A stretch of 40,169 nt of DNA from Deltaproteobacteria bacterium (GTDB lineage Bacteria; Desulfobacterota; Desulfobacteria; C00003060; C00003106), in the NCBI GenBank assembly GCA_019314005.1, contig JAFDAE010000002.1:1-40169 (forward strand), read 5' to 3'. Below the pieces are notes generated by a model that saw only the letters and a program-made list of their open reading frames with translations, was not told the origin of the DNA and ran no database searches. The position numbers and the translations under genes are program-made. Numbering within the stretch: position 1 is the first letter of the stretch; each line of letters opens with the position of its first letter. Positions 23,815 to 32,685 of this stretch are shown here, piece after piece.

Positions 23815-24822
23815 ATGGGCATGTCAGGGGAAGAAAAGGCGGCGGTACTTCTTTTGTCTTTGGACGAAGAAGTGGCGGCAGATGTAATGAAAAATTTCGC
23901 ACCGGATGAGATCAGACGTGTCGGAAAATGTATGGCCGGGTTAAGCGGGGTGGCGAATGAAGATATAGGAAGTGTTGCCAGAGAATTTTGCTTGCTTGCC
24001 AAGGAAAAAGATAATGAAATCATGCCTGTTCGAGGTAGCGTTGTCGAAGGCATTGCATCGAAAGCTTTGGGAGAAGTTAAAGGGAAAGAACTCTTAAAAA
24101 CAAATGAAGATAGAAAACTTTTAATAGAGAACCCGATTATTGAAAACTTGAGAAATACAGATACACGGGTATTGATTGATTCCACAAAGATGGAACATCC
24201 CCAGACCATAGCTCTTTTACTGGCGCACCTGAGACCGGAACAGACGTCTGAGATTATGGAGCAATTTCCCCCTGACAAGCAAGAAGACATTGCAAAGAGG
24301 ATCGCGACACTGGGAAGCGTCCCGCGTGAGTTCATGGAGGATATGGTCAAAACGCTTGAGTCGGAAATGATAGAAGAAGGGGATAGCGGGGAGCAAATTG
24401 GCGGAGTCAAGATGCTTGCAGAGATTTTAAACAGGATGAGCCAATCAAATGAAAATAGGATTTTAGAATCGATTGAAGAGGTAAATGCGGAATTAGCGGC
24501 TGATATCAGAAACCTCATGTTTACTTTTGATGATATTTTCAAATTGGATGACAGGAGTATGAGGATATTGCTTGAGGCTATAGACCGTGAAGTTTTAGCC
24601 TGCGCTCTCAAAATAATTGACAGCGAAATGAGGGAAAAAATTTTTAAAAATATGTCAAAACGCGCTGCCGGGATGCTCAAGGAAGATATAGAGGTTATGC
24701 CCCCCAAAAGGTTGTCAGAGGTTGAAAAAAACCAGAAAACGATTATTGAGACCGCAAAGAAACTAAAAGATGAAGAGAAGATAACAATAACAGTGGGTTA
24801 TGAAGATGATATACTTATCTGA
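23815..24822 (+). CDS. fliG: Flagellar motor switch protein FliG
   Basis: FliG is the rotor protein that contacts both FliF and the stator. The 335-residue protein has the N-terminal domain (EEKAAVLLLSLDEEVAADVM), the middle domain with the EHPQ motif (MEHPQTIALLLAHLRPEQ), and the C-terminal torque domain (FDDIFKLDDRSMRILLEAID) whose charged residues interact with MotA. The length is normal. AAAGGA precedes the ATG by about 8 nt. The last 23 nt overlap fliH, suggesting coupled translation. A large open frame on the opposite strand is a codon-bias shadow. Confidence 0.97.
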   Translation: MGMSGEEKAAVLLLSLDEEVAADVMKNFAPDEIRRVGKCMAGLSGVANEDIGSVAREFCLLAKEKDNEIMPVRGSVVEGIASKALGEVKGKELLKTNEDRKLLIENPIIENLRNTDTRVLIDSTKMEHPQTIALLLAHLRPEQTSEIMEQFPPDKQEDIAKRIATLGSVPREFMEDMVKTLESEMIEEGDSGEQIGGVKMLAEILNRMSQSNENRILESIEEVNAELAADIRNLMFTFDDIFKLDDRSMRILLEAIDREVLACALKIIDSEMREKIFKNMSKRAAGMLKEDIEVMPPKRLSEVEKNQKTIIETAKKLKDEEKITITVGYEDDILI

Positions 24823-25555
24823 TTCCAAGAAGGTTATCAAGGCGCAGGACATTAAACTTACAAACCCGCCTGACACTGCGAGGCACAAGCAGGGAGGGGC
24901 GTGGGGGAAAGCCCGGGCTTGCTTTGTTCGGGATATATGTCATATCCCGGCAAATGAAGCAGATCTTAATGCCCGTGGGAATAACATGGGTGTCGGTTCT
25001 GAGATTGAAGGACCCGGGAAACAGATAGAGGAAAGAATAAAAATTGCGGCAAAAGAAGCCTATGACAAAGGATTTTCAGAAGGAATAATAGAGGGCATAG
25101 AGAGGGAAAAGAAGGAATTGTCTCTTGCCGCGGAATCCGTCGAAAAACTGGTTAGAGAACTAAAAATATTGAAAGAAGAATTTCTGAAAAGCTCTGAAAA
25201 AGGGATAATCGACCTTGCTTTCTCAATAGCCGGGAAGGTTATACATAAGGAAGTGAGCACAGGCAGAGAAGTCGTTCTGTCTATCCTTAAAGACGCGATG
25301 AAAAACATGCGTGAGAGAGATGGTGTCGTGATCAGGCTGAACCCCGGAGATTACTGTTACATAACGGAGGTAAAACCGGATTTTCTCGACAATTACGGCG
25401 ACATTCTGATTGAGAAGGATGAAGAAATCGGTCAGGGCGGGGCCGTGATAGAGGCACATTCAGGAGTGGTGGACGCCAGGCTGGATCAACAGTTAGATAA
25501 GATCAAGTGTCAAGTGTCAGAGATCAGGGGCTCACGGTTGGCAGTTTACAGTTAA
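24800..25555 (+). CDS. fliH: Flagellar assembly protein FliH
   Basis: FliH regulates the export ATPase FliI. The 251-residue protein has the characteristic AYDKGFSEGIIEGIEREKKE helix (G-x-x-x-G repeats, about residues 85-110). The C-terminal domain reads IDLAFSIAGKVIHKEV, DGVVIRLNPGDY and IEKDEEIGQGGAVIEAHSG. Residues about 22-65 are poorly conserved, with scattered Cys and His, encoded by GC-rich DNA. The last residues (GSRLAVYS) and the stop are encoded by a heptamer repeat, so the true ancestral C-terminus probably ended near DKIKCQ. The start overlaps fliG; ATG codons at 24800 and 24806 are both possible. Confidence 0.9.
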   Translation: MKMIYLSDSKKVIKAQDIKLTNPPDTARHKQGGAWGKARACFVRDICHIPANEADLNARGNNMGVGSEIEGPGKQIEERIKIAAKEAYDKGFSEGIIEGIEREKKELSLAAESVEKLVRELKILKEEFLKSSEKGIIDLAFSIAGKVIHKEVSTGREVVLSILKDAMKNMRERDGVVIRLNPGDYCYITEVKPDFLDNYGDILIEKDEEIGQGGAVIEAHSGVVDARLDQQLDKIKCQVSEIRGSRLAVYS

Positions 25556-25652
25556 CTGTTGATCAAAGAAAACGATGTAAACCGTAAACCGTTTTGACTC
25601 GTTTCCATGCTCCTGCGTGGGAATGCATACTTGACCGCTGAACCTTGAACCT
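25515..25652 (+). repeat. Composite heptamer repeat with REP hairpin (fliH-fliI)
   Basis: GTCAGAGATCAGGGGCTCAC, then CAGTTTACAGTTAACTGTTG, ATCAAAGAAAACGATG and GTAAACC units, then the hairpin (CTCGTTTCCATGCTCCTG ... AATGCATAC), then GAACCTTGAACCTGAC. It spans the fliH stop and nearly the whole gap to fliI. Confidence 0.85.
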
Positions 25653-25671
25653 GACAACTTGAGTAGTTACC

Positions 25672-26979
25672 ATGAATTTCGAAAAGTATCATAGAATAAT
25701 TAAGGATATAGACCCTCTCATCACCTATGGAAAGGTAAGAGGGGTTATCGGTCTTTTAGTGGAAGGCCATAATCCCGGGACTTCCATAGGGGAGATGTGC
25801 CGGATTTATCCAAATGGCGGAGACGGGACGATTGGCGCAGAGGTTGTGGGATTCAGGGATGAAAAAGTTCTTCTGATGCCTCTCGCGAACCTTGATTGTG
25901 TTGGGCCTAACTGCAGGATTCTCTCTACGGGGAGAAGGTCGAACGTCAAGGTGGGCCATAATCTTCTGGGGAGGGTCATAGATGGTCTGGGCAATCCTGT
26001 CGATGACAGGGGACCGATAGAATCAGAAGAGGAATATCCGATTGATGCCGATCCCATCAATCCTCTTAAAAGGGGCCGGATAACAGAACCGATAGACCTC
26101 GGAATCAGGGCGATAAATGGGTTGTTCAGCTGTGGCAGGGGCCAGAGGATGGGGATATTTTCAGGCTCCGGGGTTGGCAAGAGCGTTCTCTTGGGCATGA
26201 TTGCCAGAAATACAAGGGCCGATGTCAGCGTAATTGGACTTGTCGGCGAAAGAGGGAGGGAGGTCCGTGAATTTATCGAAAATAGTCTTGGCGAGGAAGG
26301 GCTGGCCAGGTCAGTGATTGTTGTGGCAACGTCGGACATGCATCCTCTGGTCAGGATGAGGGCGGCCTATGTGGCGACTGCAATATCGGAATATTTCAGA
26401 GATCAGGGAATGGACGTTCTCCTTATGGTCGATTCGTTGACAAGGTTTGCAATGGCCCAGAGAGAGGTTGGCCTCTCTGTCGGAGAACCTCCAACCACAA
26501 AGGGCTATACGCCGTCGGTCTTCAGTCTTATGCCAAAGCTGCTGGAAAGAGTGGGGAGTGTAGAAGACAGCGGAAGCATAACAGGAATTTATTCAGTTCT
26601 TGTGGAGGGTGACGATTTTAATGAACCGATCGCCGATGCGGCAAGGTCAATCCTGGATGGTCACATAACCCTTTCCCGCGGTCTGGCTGCAAAGAATCAC
26701 TATCCAGCGATAGATGTCCTGGAAAGTATCAGCAGGTTAATGATCAATCTTGTAGAAGATAAACACCGAAAGATAGCCAGCGATGTTTTAAATATTGTGG
26801 CGACTTACAGGAAAGCCGAGGATTTGATTAATGTAGGCGCCTACGTGGAAGGGAGCAATCCGGAAATAGACAATGCGATAAAAATGACAGGCAGGATAGA
26901 TTCATTTTTAAGACAGGATATTGGCGAAAAGGTCGGTTTTGAAGAAAGCAAAGAACAACTCCTTGCCCTTTTTGATTAA
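25672..26979 (+). CDS. fliI: Flagellum-specific export ATPase FliI
   Basis: FliI is the F1-beta-like ATPase of the flagellar type III export apparatus. The 435-residue protein carries Walker A (GIFSGSGVGKSVLLG, residues about 160-173), the GLVGERGREVREFIE segment, Walker B-type DVLLMVDSLTRFAMAQRE and the YTPSVFSLMPKLLERVG signature. The length is typical. There is no strong SD before the ATG; the region upstream is repeat DNA. The gene sits between fliH and fliJ, its usual partners. Confidence 0.97.
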   Translation: MNFEKYHRIIKDIDPLITYGKVRGVIGLLVEGHNPGTSIGEMCRIYPNGGDGTIGAEVVGFRDEKVLLMPLANLDCVGPNCRILSTGRRSNVKVGHNLLGRVIDGLGNPVDDRGPIESEEEYPIDADPINPLKRGRITEPIDLGIRAINGLFSCGRGQRMGIFSGSGVGKSVLLGMIARNTRADVSVIGLVGERGREVREFIENSLGEEGLARSVIVVATSDMHPLVRMRAAYVATAISEYFRDQGMDVLLMVDSLTRFAMAQREVGLSVGEPPTTKGYTPSVFSLMPKLLERVGSVEDSGSITGIYSVLVEGDDFNEPIADAARSILDGHITLSRGLAAKNHYPAIDVLESISRLMINLVEDKHRKIASDVLNIVATYRKAEDLINVGAYVEGSNPEIDNAIKMTGRIDSFLRQDIGEKVGFEESKEQLLALFD

Positions 26980-27028
26980 GGAAGAATTCAGGGGTTTCCA
27001 GTTTCCTGTACCGTGAGCCATTACTTAT

Positions 27029-27484
27029 ATGTTTAATTTTAGATTACAGTCGGTATTAGAATACAGAGAACAGGTAGAAGAACGGCTGATGCTTGAATTT
27101 GCAGATACAAAAAGGCGCCTTGATTGTGAAAAAGAGACATTTAAAAAACTGAGAAGCGAGAGGGTGGATTTGATCTTCCGGCTGGAAAAGATGGGAGAGA
27201 GCAAGCTGAGCGCCGCTGACGCTTCAATTTATCTCTCTTATATCAGTCGCATAAAGGATGAGGAAAATCACAGGGAAGATATTATTTATCAGATTGGAAG
27301 GGAACTAAAAGAGAAAAGGACAGAGCTTGTTAATGCTTCAAAAAAGAAGAGAATCCTGGAGATTCTTAAAGAAAAAAAGCTGAAAGAATACAGGTTGTCT
27401 TTGATCAGCAGGGAACAGAAAGAGCTGGATGAGACTGGAATTTTAAGAGCAGGGGCCAGGGATCGGGTTTCAGGGGTCAGATGA
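27029..27484 (+). CDS. fliJ: Flagellar export protein FliJ
   Basis: FliJ is a small coiled-coil protein of the export ATPase complex. The 151-residue, strongly charged and helical protein starts MFNFRLQSVLEYREQVEER, the family signature, and ends in the ISREQKELDE region. The final residues (ARDRVSGVR) and the TGA are encoded by a repeat (CAGGGATCGGGTTTCAGGGG), so the C-terminal tail is probably acquired rather than conserved. No clear SD is visible before the start. Confidence 0.85.
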   Translation: MFNFRLQSVLEYREQVEERLMLEFADTKRRLDCEKETFKKLRSERVDLIFRLEKMGESKLSAADASIYLSYISRIKDEENHREDIIYQIGRELKEKRTELVNASKKKRILEILKEKKLKEYRLSLISREQKELDETGILRAGARDRVSGVR

Positions 27485-27546
27485 CTCGTTCCCATGCTTC
27501 TGCGTGGGAATGCATACCCTGATCCCCGACCCCTGAAACCTGACAT
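27451..27546 (+). repeat. Composite repeat with REP hairpin (fliJ to motE-like)
   Basis: Arms GATCGGGTTTCAGGGGTC and GACCCCTGAAACCTGAC are inverted relative to each other and surround a hairpin (CTCGTTCCCATGCTTCTG at 27484-27501, then CGTGGG). The left arm encodes the FliJ C-terminus. Confidence 0.85.
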
Positions 27547-27564
27547 CCGGTAGAGGTGTGAAAA

Positions 27565-28158
27565 TTGAAGAAGTTGATAATTGCCTGTGAGATTTTGATA
27601 TTGTTTATTCTTCTGGCAAAGATTGCTGTGGTTGGAGGAATAGTAAAAAATTCGGAAACGGCTGATTGTTTTTTGTCTGTGAATGAGGCAGCGGCGGATT
27701 CGTTGGTCGTGGCCGTTCCTGCCCCTCCGGTGAAGGATGTATGCGAGGACAGACTGTCAGGAGAAAGGAAACTTCTATCTTCACTGTTAGGGAGGCAAAA
27801 AGAGCTCAATGACAGGGAAGACTTTTTGAAATCTGAAGAGAGAAGATTAAATTCACTAAAAGGTGAGATACTTTCCAAAATTGACAGATTTCAGGAGATA
27901 GAGAAGAGATTAGCAACACTTCTTGAAACGGTTAAGGAAATAGATGATCAAAAGTACAGGAACCTGGCAAAGGTTTATGAGGCTGCCCCCCCTGCCCAGG
28001 CGGGCGCTATGCTTGAAAAACTGGACAGCAGAACGGCCGCGGCTATAATCATGAACATGAAAAGCAAAAAAGCGGGCGCGATATTAGGACATGTAAAACC
28101 GGGCAAAGCTGTAGAGATAACCAGAGAGATAACCAGTCAGATGAAATCGGCTGAGTAG
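27565..28158 (+). CDS. MotE-like flagellar protein (MgtE N-domain fold)
   Basis: The 197-residue protein has an N-terminal membrane anchor (about residues 3-27, LIIACEILILFILLAKIAVV) and a coiled coil (about 75-130, rich in Glu/Lys/Arg). Its C-terminal MgtE_N-like domain reads YEAAPPAQAGAMLEKLDSRT, AAAIIMNMKSKKAGAIL. This layout matches MotE, a stator-associated chaperone found between fliJ and fliK in many bacteria. Translation begins at TTG, supported by GAGGTG about 6 nt upstream and the absence of a nearby in-frame ATG. The stop is in a GTTGAGT-flavour repeat. Confidence 0.78.
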   Translation: MKKLIIACEILILFILLAKIAVVGGIVKNSETADCFLSVNEAAADSLVVAVPAPPVKDVCEDRLSGERKLLSSLLGRQKELNDREDFLKSEERRLNSLKGEILSKIDRFQEIEKRLATLLETVKEIDDQKYRNLAKVYEAAPPAQAGAMLEKLDSRTAAAIIMNMKSKKAGAILGHVKPGKAVEITREITSQMKSAE

Positions 28159-28159
28159 T

Positions 28160-28262
28160 TAAATGGCTGAGTTGCCTCATTTCCACGCTCCAGCGCGGGA
28201 ACGAGAGATTTTTCACGAGTCTCTCTAATTTGATCACTCAACCACTCGACAACTCAACCAGA
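28160..28262 (+). repeat. Heptamer repeat (GTTGAGT flavour) with REP hairpin
   Basis: GTTAAATGGCTGAGTTG at the left and TCACTCAACCACTCGACA, ACTCAACCA at the right are inverted arms around a CCACGCTCCAGCGCGGGAAC hairpin. It begins at the stop of the motE-like gene. The remainder of the 370-nt gap 28159-28528 holds a sigma-54 promoter and a second repeat. Confidence 0.7.
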
Positions 28263-28372
28263 TGCGGTATTTTTTTCAAATCAATGGGCAATATTTGCCC
28301 CCTCCTGAAATTTCATTCTATATTGTTTCCATAACATATTGACATCAAACGAATTCTTGAAAGCATGAAGGG

Positions 28373-28387
28373 TGGCATGTCTTTTGC
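28373..28387 (+). promoter_or_regulatory. Sigma-54 promoter of the fliK-flgD-flgE operon
   Basis: TGGCAT (28373-28378), 5-nt spacer, TTGC (28384-28387) and a following T run: one mismatch to the -24/-12 consensus. The predicted start is near 28399, leaving a leader of about 130 nt that carries a repeat. Confidence 0.82.
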
Positions 28388-28409
28388 TTTTACCCCTTTG
28401 CAAGGTGTT

Positions 28410-28509
28410 AGTAACAGTTAAAGGTTGATCAAGACATAAAATCAATCAGTCGTCGCACGGTTCATTGAAAAAACTGTGAACTGTGAACCGGCAATTGTGA
28501 ACGGTTACG
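28410..28509 (+). repeat. Heptamer repeat, long-spacer subtype, in the fliK leader
   Basis: AACAGTTAAAGGTTGATCAA and AACTGTGAACTGTGAACCGG are separated by a long spacer containing ACATAAAATCAATCAGT and ATTGAAAAA. The same spacer occurs in the element before flgD. Confidence 0.7.
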
Positions 28510-28528
28510 AAAGGAAATTGGCGCTTCA

Positions 28529-30118
28529 ATGATGACAGAGTTCAATCCGATAAATCTAAAACAGGGTGCCAGTCTTCCGAGTGTGCCTGATAAATTGCGA
28601 AAGGAGAACACCGGCGGGGGACCGGGGCAGCCGATATTGTTTGCCTGTATAATGGGGAATGCATGCCGTATAACGACACAAAAAACGGAGAAAAATCCAC
28701 TTAATTTCCGCTCAGGCAAAGGGAAGATTGGGGGGCGTTCAAGCAAAGGTAATGCGATCAGACGAAGTGGGGCCTTTAATATAGATCCAGAGAATAATAT
28801 CTTGAGTGCTGGGAAGGATAAGACCGAAAAAACGAATCAATCGCTGCCGGTGGTGAAAGGCAAGTGTCTCGTAAAAAGTCTACACAGAGCCATTCCAGGG
28901 AGCGAGGCGACGAAGAATATCAATGTTGCCGCCCGGAATAGCAAGGGAGACTTTCCACGACTTTTTGAGGATGCATCAAAGGGCAAGAGCGCGAAAGCGA
29001 ACGGATCAATTATCGACAAGATCAATTTACTGCCGGAGGAAGACGGTCAAAAGCAGATCAAAGGAAAAGTTGAAAATTTGCCCCGGAGTATCGGTCTTAA
29101 AAAGAGTGAAGCCGGAATAAACAATGCCCTGATGGAAGATGCCACGGGGCAAATGAAACAGGGGTTGAATAAACAAAGTATTAAATCAGGGCTGTCGAAA
29201 TCAGGGCTAATGGGAGTGATTGCCGGAAAAGATGAGGCTCTTAAGAAAAGCATGGGAGCAAGAGTTGCTGATCCTGTTGGAGAAAATTTCAGGACAGGAA
29301 AGACCGCAATTGCTGTTTCTAAAAATGGGGGCCTTAAGGAGAGCAGGGAGGGAAGAAATTCACACCGGGCAGAGGTTGCCATTGGACCTTTGAAGTTCAG
29401 TCAGAAAAAGGCGGCAGATGTGAAGGGAAACGACAGCAGCAAGAATTACATTAAGGGTCCCCCGAGACATTCGGGTCTTAAAGGTGGAGAGACAGTTGGC
29501 GAGCACGAAAAAACAGGAATTGAGAAATTCCCCGATCACAAAATGGAGGTTCTTTTCAAGGTAATTTCATCGCCATTGCATTCGATTGACAAGGTTGCTT
29601 CTGCCGGGGCATATCATCATGCCTCTTTTCATTCCGGCGGTTGTTCGGAGGTCGTTAATGAAAGTGTAAACAGTCGCGGTATAGAACCACAGGTTTTGAT
29701 CAATCAGATTGCATCCGGTGTGAAAAGGTCTGGAAGAGTGAGAATTACGCTCAATCCACCCCGTCTAGGCACATTGGATGTGAATGTGCTTGTCAGGGAC
29801 AATAAAGTACATGTTATGCTACTGCCTGAAAATAATGATGTCAGGCATATATTGCAGTCAAATGTGGAGAGTCTCAGAAGCTCACTTCGCAATCACGGAT
29901 TAGTCGCGGATACCATAAATGTATCCGTTCAGGAAAAATCAGATGGCGCTAATTATAAATCAGGCCAGAACGAAACATTATTTAAAGAAGGCGGAAATCG
30001 GGAAGGGAACGAAGAAAACCAGAGGGGTGGGCAAGATTTCTTAAATCGTGACCCAACATTGCTTGAGAAAGAAAACCAGCGCGTTCGGAGTGACGAGCGT
30101 GTCAGTTTGTTTGCGTAA
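28529..30118 (+). CDS. fliK: Flagellar hook-length control protein FliK
   Basis: FliK measures hook length and triggers the switch in export specificity. The 529-residue protein has a long, polar, poorly conserved N-terminal region (about 1-390, rich in Lys/Gly/Ser) and a C-terminal domain of the Flg_hook type (about 395-480: VRITLNPPRLGTLDVNVLV, VRHILQSNVESLRSSLRNHG), which contacts FlhB. The tail is charged. The first of two adjacent ATGs is used; AAAGGAAA lies about 14 nt upstream. It is the first gene after the sigma-54 promoter at 28373. Confidence 0.88.
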   Translation: MMTEFNPINLKQGASLPSVPDKLRKENTGGGPGQPILFACIMGNACRITTQKTEKNPLNFRSGKGKIGGRSSKGNAIRRSGAFNIDPENNILSAGKDKTEKTNQSLPVVKGKCLVKSLHRAIPGSEATKNINVAARNSKGDFPRLFEDASKGKSAKANGSIIDKINLLPEEDGQKQIKGKVENLPRSIGLKKSEAGINNALMEDATGQMKQGLNKQSIKSGLSKSGLMGVIAGKDEALKKSMGARVADPVGENFRTGKTAIAVSKNGGLKESREGRNSHRAEVAIGPLKFSQKKAADVKGNDSSKNYIKGPPRHSGLKGGETVGEHEKTGIEKFPDHKMEVLFKVISSPLHSIDKVASAGAYHHASFHSGGCSEVVNESVNSRGIEPQVLINQIASGVKRSGRVRITLNPPRLGTLDVNVLVRDNKVHVMLLPENNDVRHILQSNVESLRSSLRNHGLVADTINVSVQEKSDGANYKSGQNETLFKEGGNREGNEENQRGGQDFLNRDPTLLEKENQRVRSDERVSLFA

Positions 30119-30123
30119 TATTC

Positions 30124-30235
30124 GTAACGGTTAACAGTTTACAGTTAACGGTTGAACAAAACATAAAAACAATCAGTTATTGCATAATTTATTGAAAAAG
30201 GATGAACAGTAAACCGACAACCATGAACCGTTACA
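30124..30235 (+). repeat. Heptamer repeat, long-spacer subtype (fliK-flgD)
   Basis: GGTTAACAGTTTACAGTTAA, CGGTTGAACAAAACATAAAA, then AATCAGT...TTATTGAAAAA and GTAAACCGACAACCATGAAC. It is clearly homologous across its spacer to the element at 28410-28509. Confidence 0.8.
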
Positions 30236-30271
30236 ATAAATCCGGTCATGCCGGAGTCAGGAGGGTATGAA

Positions 30272-30916
30272 ATGACAGGCATAGAAGGTATAATCGGCGG
30301 TAGCAGCGGAGGTTTGCAGACTCTGGATACGAGCACGATAGGGAAGGATGCTTTTCTTCAAATGATGATAGCCCAGCTTCAGAATCAGGACCCCCTTAAT
30401 CCCCTCGATGGCACGGATTTTACGGCGCAGCTTGCCCAGTTTTCCAGTCTTGAACAATTGAACAATATGAACGCTCAGCTGGAAACCTTGGGGCTTTATC
30501 AATCCTCGTTAAATAATGCCCAATCAATAGGCCTTATCGGCAAGGAAATAACCGCGATAGGCAATATCATCAAAGTGGATGGCACATCTGCCGATCTTAC
30601 TTATAATCTGTCAGAAGATGCTGAAAAAGTTGTTGTCAGTATTTACGACGAGGGAGGTAATCTTGTGGATACCCTTGAGCTCGGAACGCAACAAAAGGGG
30701 GAGAATTCGGTTGTGTGGGGGTGCAGTGGTGTTGCAGCCGGCAATTATACATTCGAAGTGTCCGCAAGTAATGCTAATAAAGACGTGGTTCCAGTTTATA
30801 CAATAATAACAGGGAAAGTAACGGGCGTTTCTTTTGAGAAAGGAGCTCCCATTCTCTCGGTTAACGGGCAGGATATTCCCTTTGGCGATATAATTTCTGT
30901 GAATGAACCGGGATGA
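30272..30916 (+). CDS. flgD: Flagellar hook assembly protein FlgD
   Basis: FlgD is the scaffold (cap) for hook assembly. The 214-residue protein has the conserved N-terminal motif (KDAFLQMMIAQLQNQDPLNP, FTAQLAQFSSLEQLNNM) and a C-terminal Ig/tudor-like region (VVVSIYDEGGNLVDTLELG, WGCSGVAAGNYTFEV). The start at 30272 has AGGAGGG about 7 nt upstream; an in-frame ATG at 30248 lies before this SD. The stop begins a run of GCTGAAG heptamers. Confidence 0.95.
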   Translation: MTGIEGIIGGSSGGLQTLDTSTIGKDAFLQMMIAQLQNQDPLNPLDGTDFTAQLAQFSSLEQLNNMNAQLETLGLYQSSLNNAQSIGLIGKEITAIGNIIKVDGTSADLTYNLSEDAEKVVVSIYDEGGNLVDTLELGTQQKGENSVVWGCSGVAAGNYTFEVSASNANKDVVPVYTIITGKVTGVSFEKGAPILSVNGQDIPFGDIISVNEPG

Positions 30917-31001
30917 AAGCTGAAGGCTGAAGGTAGATAGGCTAAACAACCTGAATAGTTCAGACGAAGTCTGGAATAATTAAAAAAAGGAGGTAGTAAA
31001 A

Positions 31002-32537
31002 ATGGGAAGTTCATTATTCGCCGGCATTTCGGGTTTGGCATCCGCTGGCAAGCAGTTGGACGTTATCGGTAATAATATAGCTAATGTTAATACAATCGGT
31101 TTCAGGGCCGGGAGAATATATTTCGGCGATATTTTAAGTCAAAGCGTTACGGGTGGAGCAGCGGCCGGTATGCAAGTCGGTCGTGGTGTGGATGTAGCTG
31201 CTATAGCTACGCAATTTTCTTCGGGGTCATTTGAGACAACGGCAAATGCCACGGATCTCGCTATTGACGGTGACGGGTTTTTCATAGTCAAAGATGCCGA
31301 TGGCGGAGAGTATTACACCAGGGCCGGCGCATTTCATCTAGACAACAAAGGTTACCTCGTTGATGTCAATTCTCTTAAAGTGCAGGGTTATAACCTTGTC
31401 GGAAGCGATCCTGATACTATATCGGACATTTCTCTTTCAGGTGTGCAGTCTGAACCATCCGCCACAACTGAAATTTCTATCGGCGCAAATCTTGATGCTT
31501 CGGCGCTTGCGGGAGGAACCTTTAACGCGTCCCAGACGGCTTACGATTCTCTTGGCGACATACACTCACTCAAATTGACCTTTCAAAAAACGGAAGAAAC
31601 CGGATGCTGGGGTTTTAAGAGTTATCTGGACAACACCGCCGCTACAGCGCAGACCTATTCGGGCCTTAAGTTTGATACGAACGGTGTCCTTGAGAAGGTG
31701 TACAGTTCATCTATAGGTACACCGACCATAATCACCGCCACTACCGGTACTGCCACAGAAACGGTCAACAAAGAGGGGCAACTTTATAAGGATACGACAG
31801 CCGATATCGTTCTTACAAGGGGAGCCGACAATAATACATGGGCAATAACCAGTAACGGAGGTTACGCCAATATGTTGATTAGCCTTGGAACGACAGGCAT
31901 CGACGATGAAGTAGCGATCGATCTGGATGGCGCCGGAGGCGCCGACATTACATTTGCTTTGTCAGATGCGTGGGCAGACGGCGACACGATTTCGTTTGCA
32001 ATTACACATAATGAAGTGACACTTGCTGACGTTAATCTGACGATGCCATCTGTTACCGGCGCAACCATCGGAGACTCCGGCACGGTGTCATGGGATCTGG
32101 CCGGTACGACAGCGGATAAGATAACCGGATATGCGAGCACATCCGTGATAAGGACGCTGGTTCATGACGGATATTCCTCTGGCTCATTGAAAAGTATTTC
32201 AGTGACAGCAGATGGCATAATCAGCGGTTTCTTTACCAACGGTCAGACATCTGACATATCCCAGATCGTTCTGGCAGACTTTGCCAATATGACGGGTCTG
32301 AAACGGATGGGGAAGAATCTTTTCGGCACAACCGTGGAGTCAGGGGATGCTGTTCCGAATCGTCCAGGGTCTGCAGGTATGGGAGAGATCAGCCCGAATT
32401 CGCTTGAGATGTCAAATACTGATATAGCGACGGAATTCATCAATATGATCACAGCGCAAAGGGCCTATCAGGCCAGCGCAAAGATTGTTACCGTAACAGA
32501 CCAGATGATGGCCGAGCTGATGAACATCAAGAGATAA
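31002..32537 (+). CDS. flgE: Flagellar hook protein FlgE
   Basis: FlgE polymerises into the hook. The 511-residue protein has the rod/hook N-terminus (LFAGISGLASAGKQLDVIGN, NIANVNTIGFRAGR), the FlgF/G-type segment (TDLAIDGDGFFIVKD), a variable central region (about 150-380) and the C-terminal helix (DIATEFINMITAQRAYQASA). AAAGGAGG precedes the ATG. It is the last gene of the fliK operon. A small flbD gene often found between flgE and motA is not present here. Confidence 0.96.
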   Translation: MGSSLFAGISGLASAGKQLDVIGNNIANVNTIGFRAGRIYFGDILSQSVTGGAAAGMQVGRGVDVAAIATQFSSGSFETTANATDLAIDGDGFFIVKDADGGEYYTRAGAFHLDNKGYLVDVNSLKVQGYNLVGSDPDTISDISLSGVQSEPSATTEISIGANLDASALAGGTFNASQTAYDSLGDIHSLKLTFQKTEETGCWGFKSYLDNTAATAQTYSGLKFDTNGVLEKVYSSSIGTPTIITATTGTATETVNKEGQLYKDTTADIVLTRGADNNTWAITSNGGYANMLISLGTTGIDDEVAIDLDGAGGADITFALSDAWADGDTISFAITHNEVTLADVNLTMPSVTGATIGDSGTVSWDLAGTTADKITGYASTSVIRTLVHDGYSSGSLKSISVTADGIISGFFTNGQTSDISQIVLADFANMTGLKRMGKNLFGTTVESGDAVPNRPGSAGMGEISPNSLEMSNTDIATEFINMITAQRAYQASAKIVTVTDQMMAELMNIKR

Positions 32538-32583
32538 ACGTCAAATTTCTGACGATTCGTCAAAACCCCTTTCTATTCAGGGA

Positions 32584-32653
32584 TCGGTTTACGGTTGCCA
32601 GTTTACGATTATAGGTTGTTAACTGTGAACTGTTCAACTGTAAACCGTTAACC
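32584..32653 (+). repeat. Heptamer repeat element (GGTTTAC flavour), flgE-motA
   Basis: CGGTTTACGGTTGCCAGTTT, ACGATTATAGGTTGTTAACTG, TGAACTG, TTCAACTG, TAAACCGTTAACCC. Unlike the elements at flgB, fliK and the SPOR-TPR gene, it lies upstream of the sigma-54 promoter, not in the leader. Confidence 0.75.
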
Positions 32654-32670
32654 CTGCCCCTCCACTTCCT

Positions 32671-32685
32671 TGGCACACTCTTTGC
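32671..32685 (+). promoter_or_regulatory. Sigma-54 promoter of motA, with almost no leader
   Basis: TGGCAC (32671-32676), 5-nt spacer, TTGC (32682-32685) and T: a perfect -24/-12 element. The predicted transcription start, near 32697, is only about 6 nt before the motA ATG at 32703, and no SD is visible. Confidence 0.9.

Noticed and set aside
23796..24707. A 303-codon open frame on the minus strand opposite fliG
   Set aside because: Its composition (Ser, Ile and Leu runs) mirrors the codon use of fliG on the other strand, and fliG is unambiguous.
32549..32561. Terminator after flgE (TGACG/CGTCA hairpin)
   Set aside because: Only a 5-bp stem and no T run follows; too weak to call.
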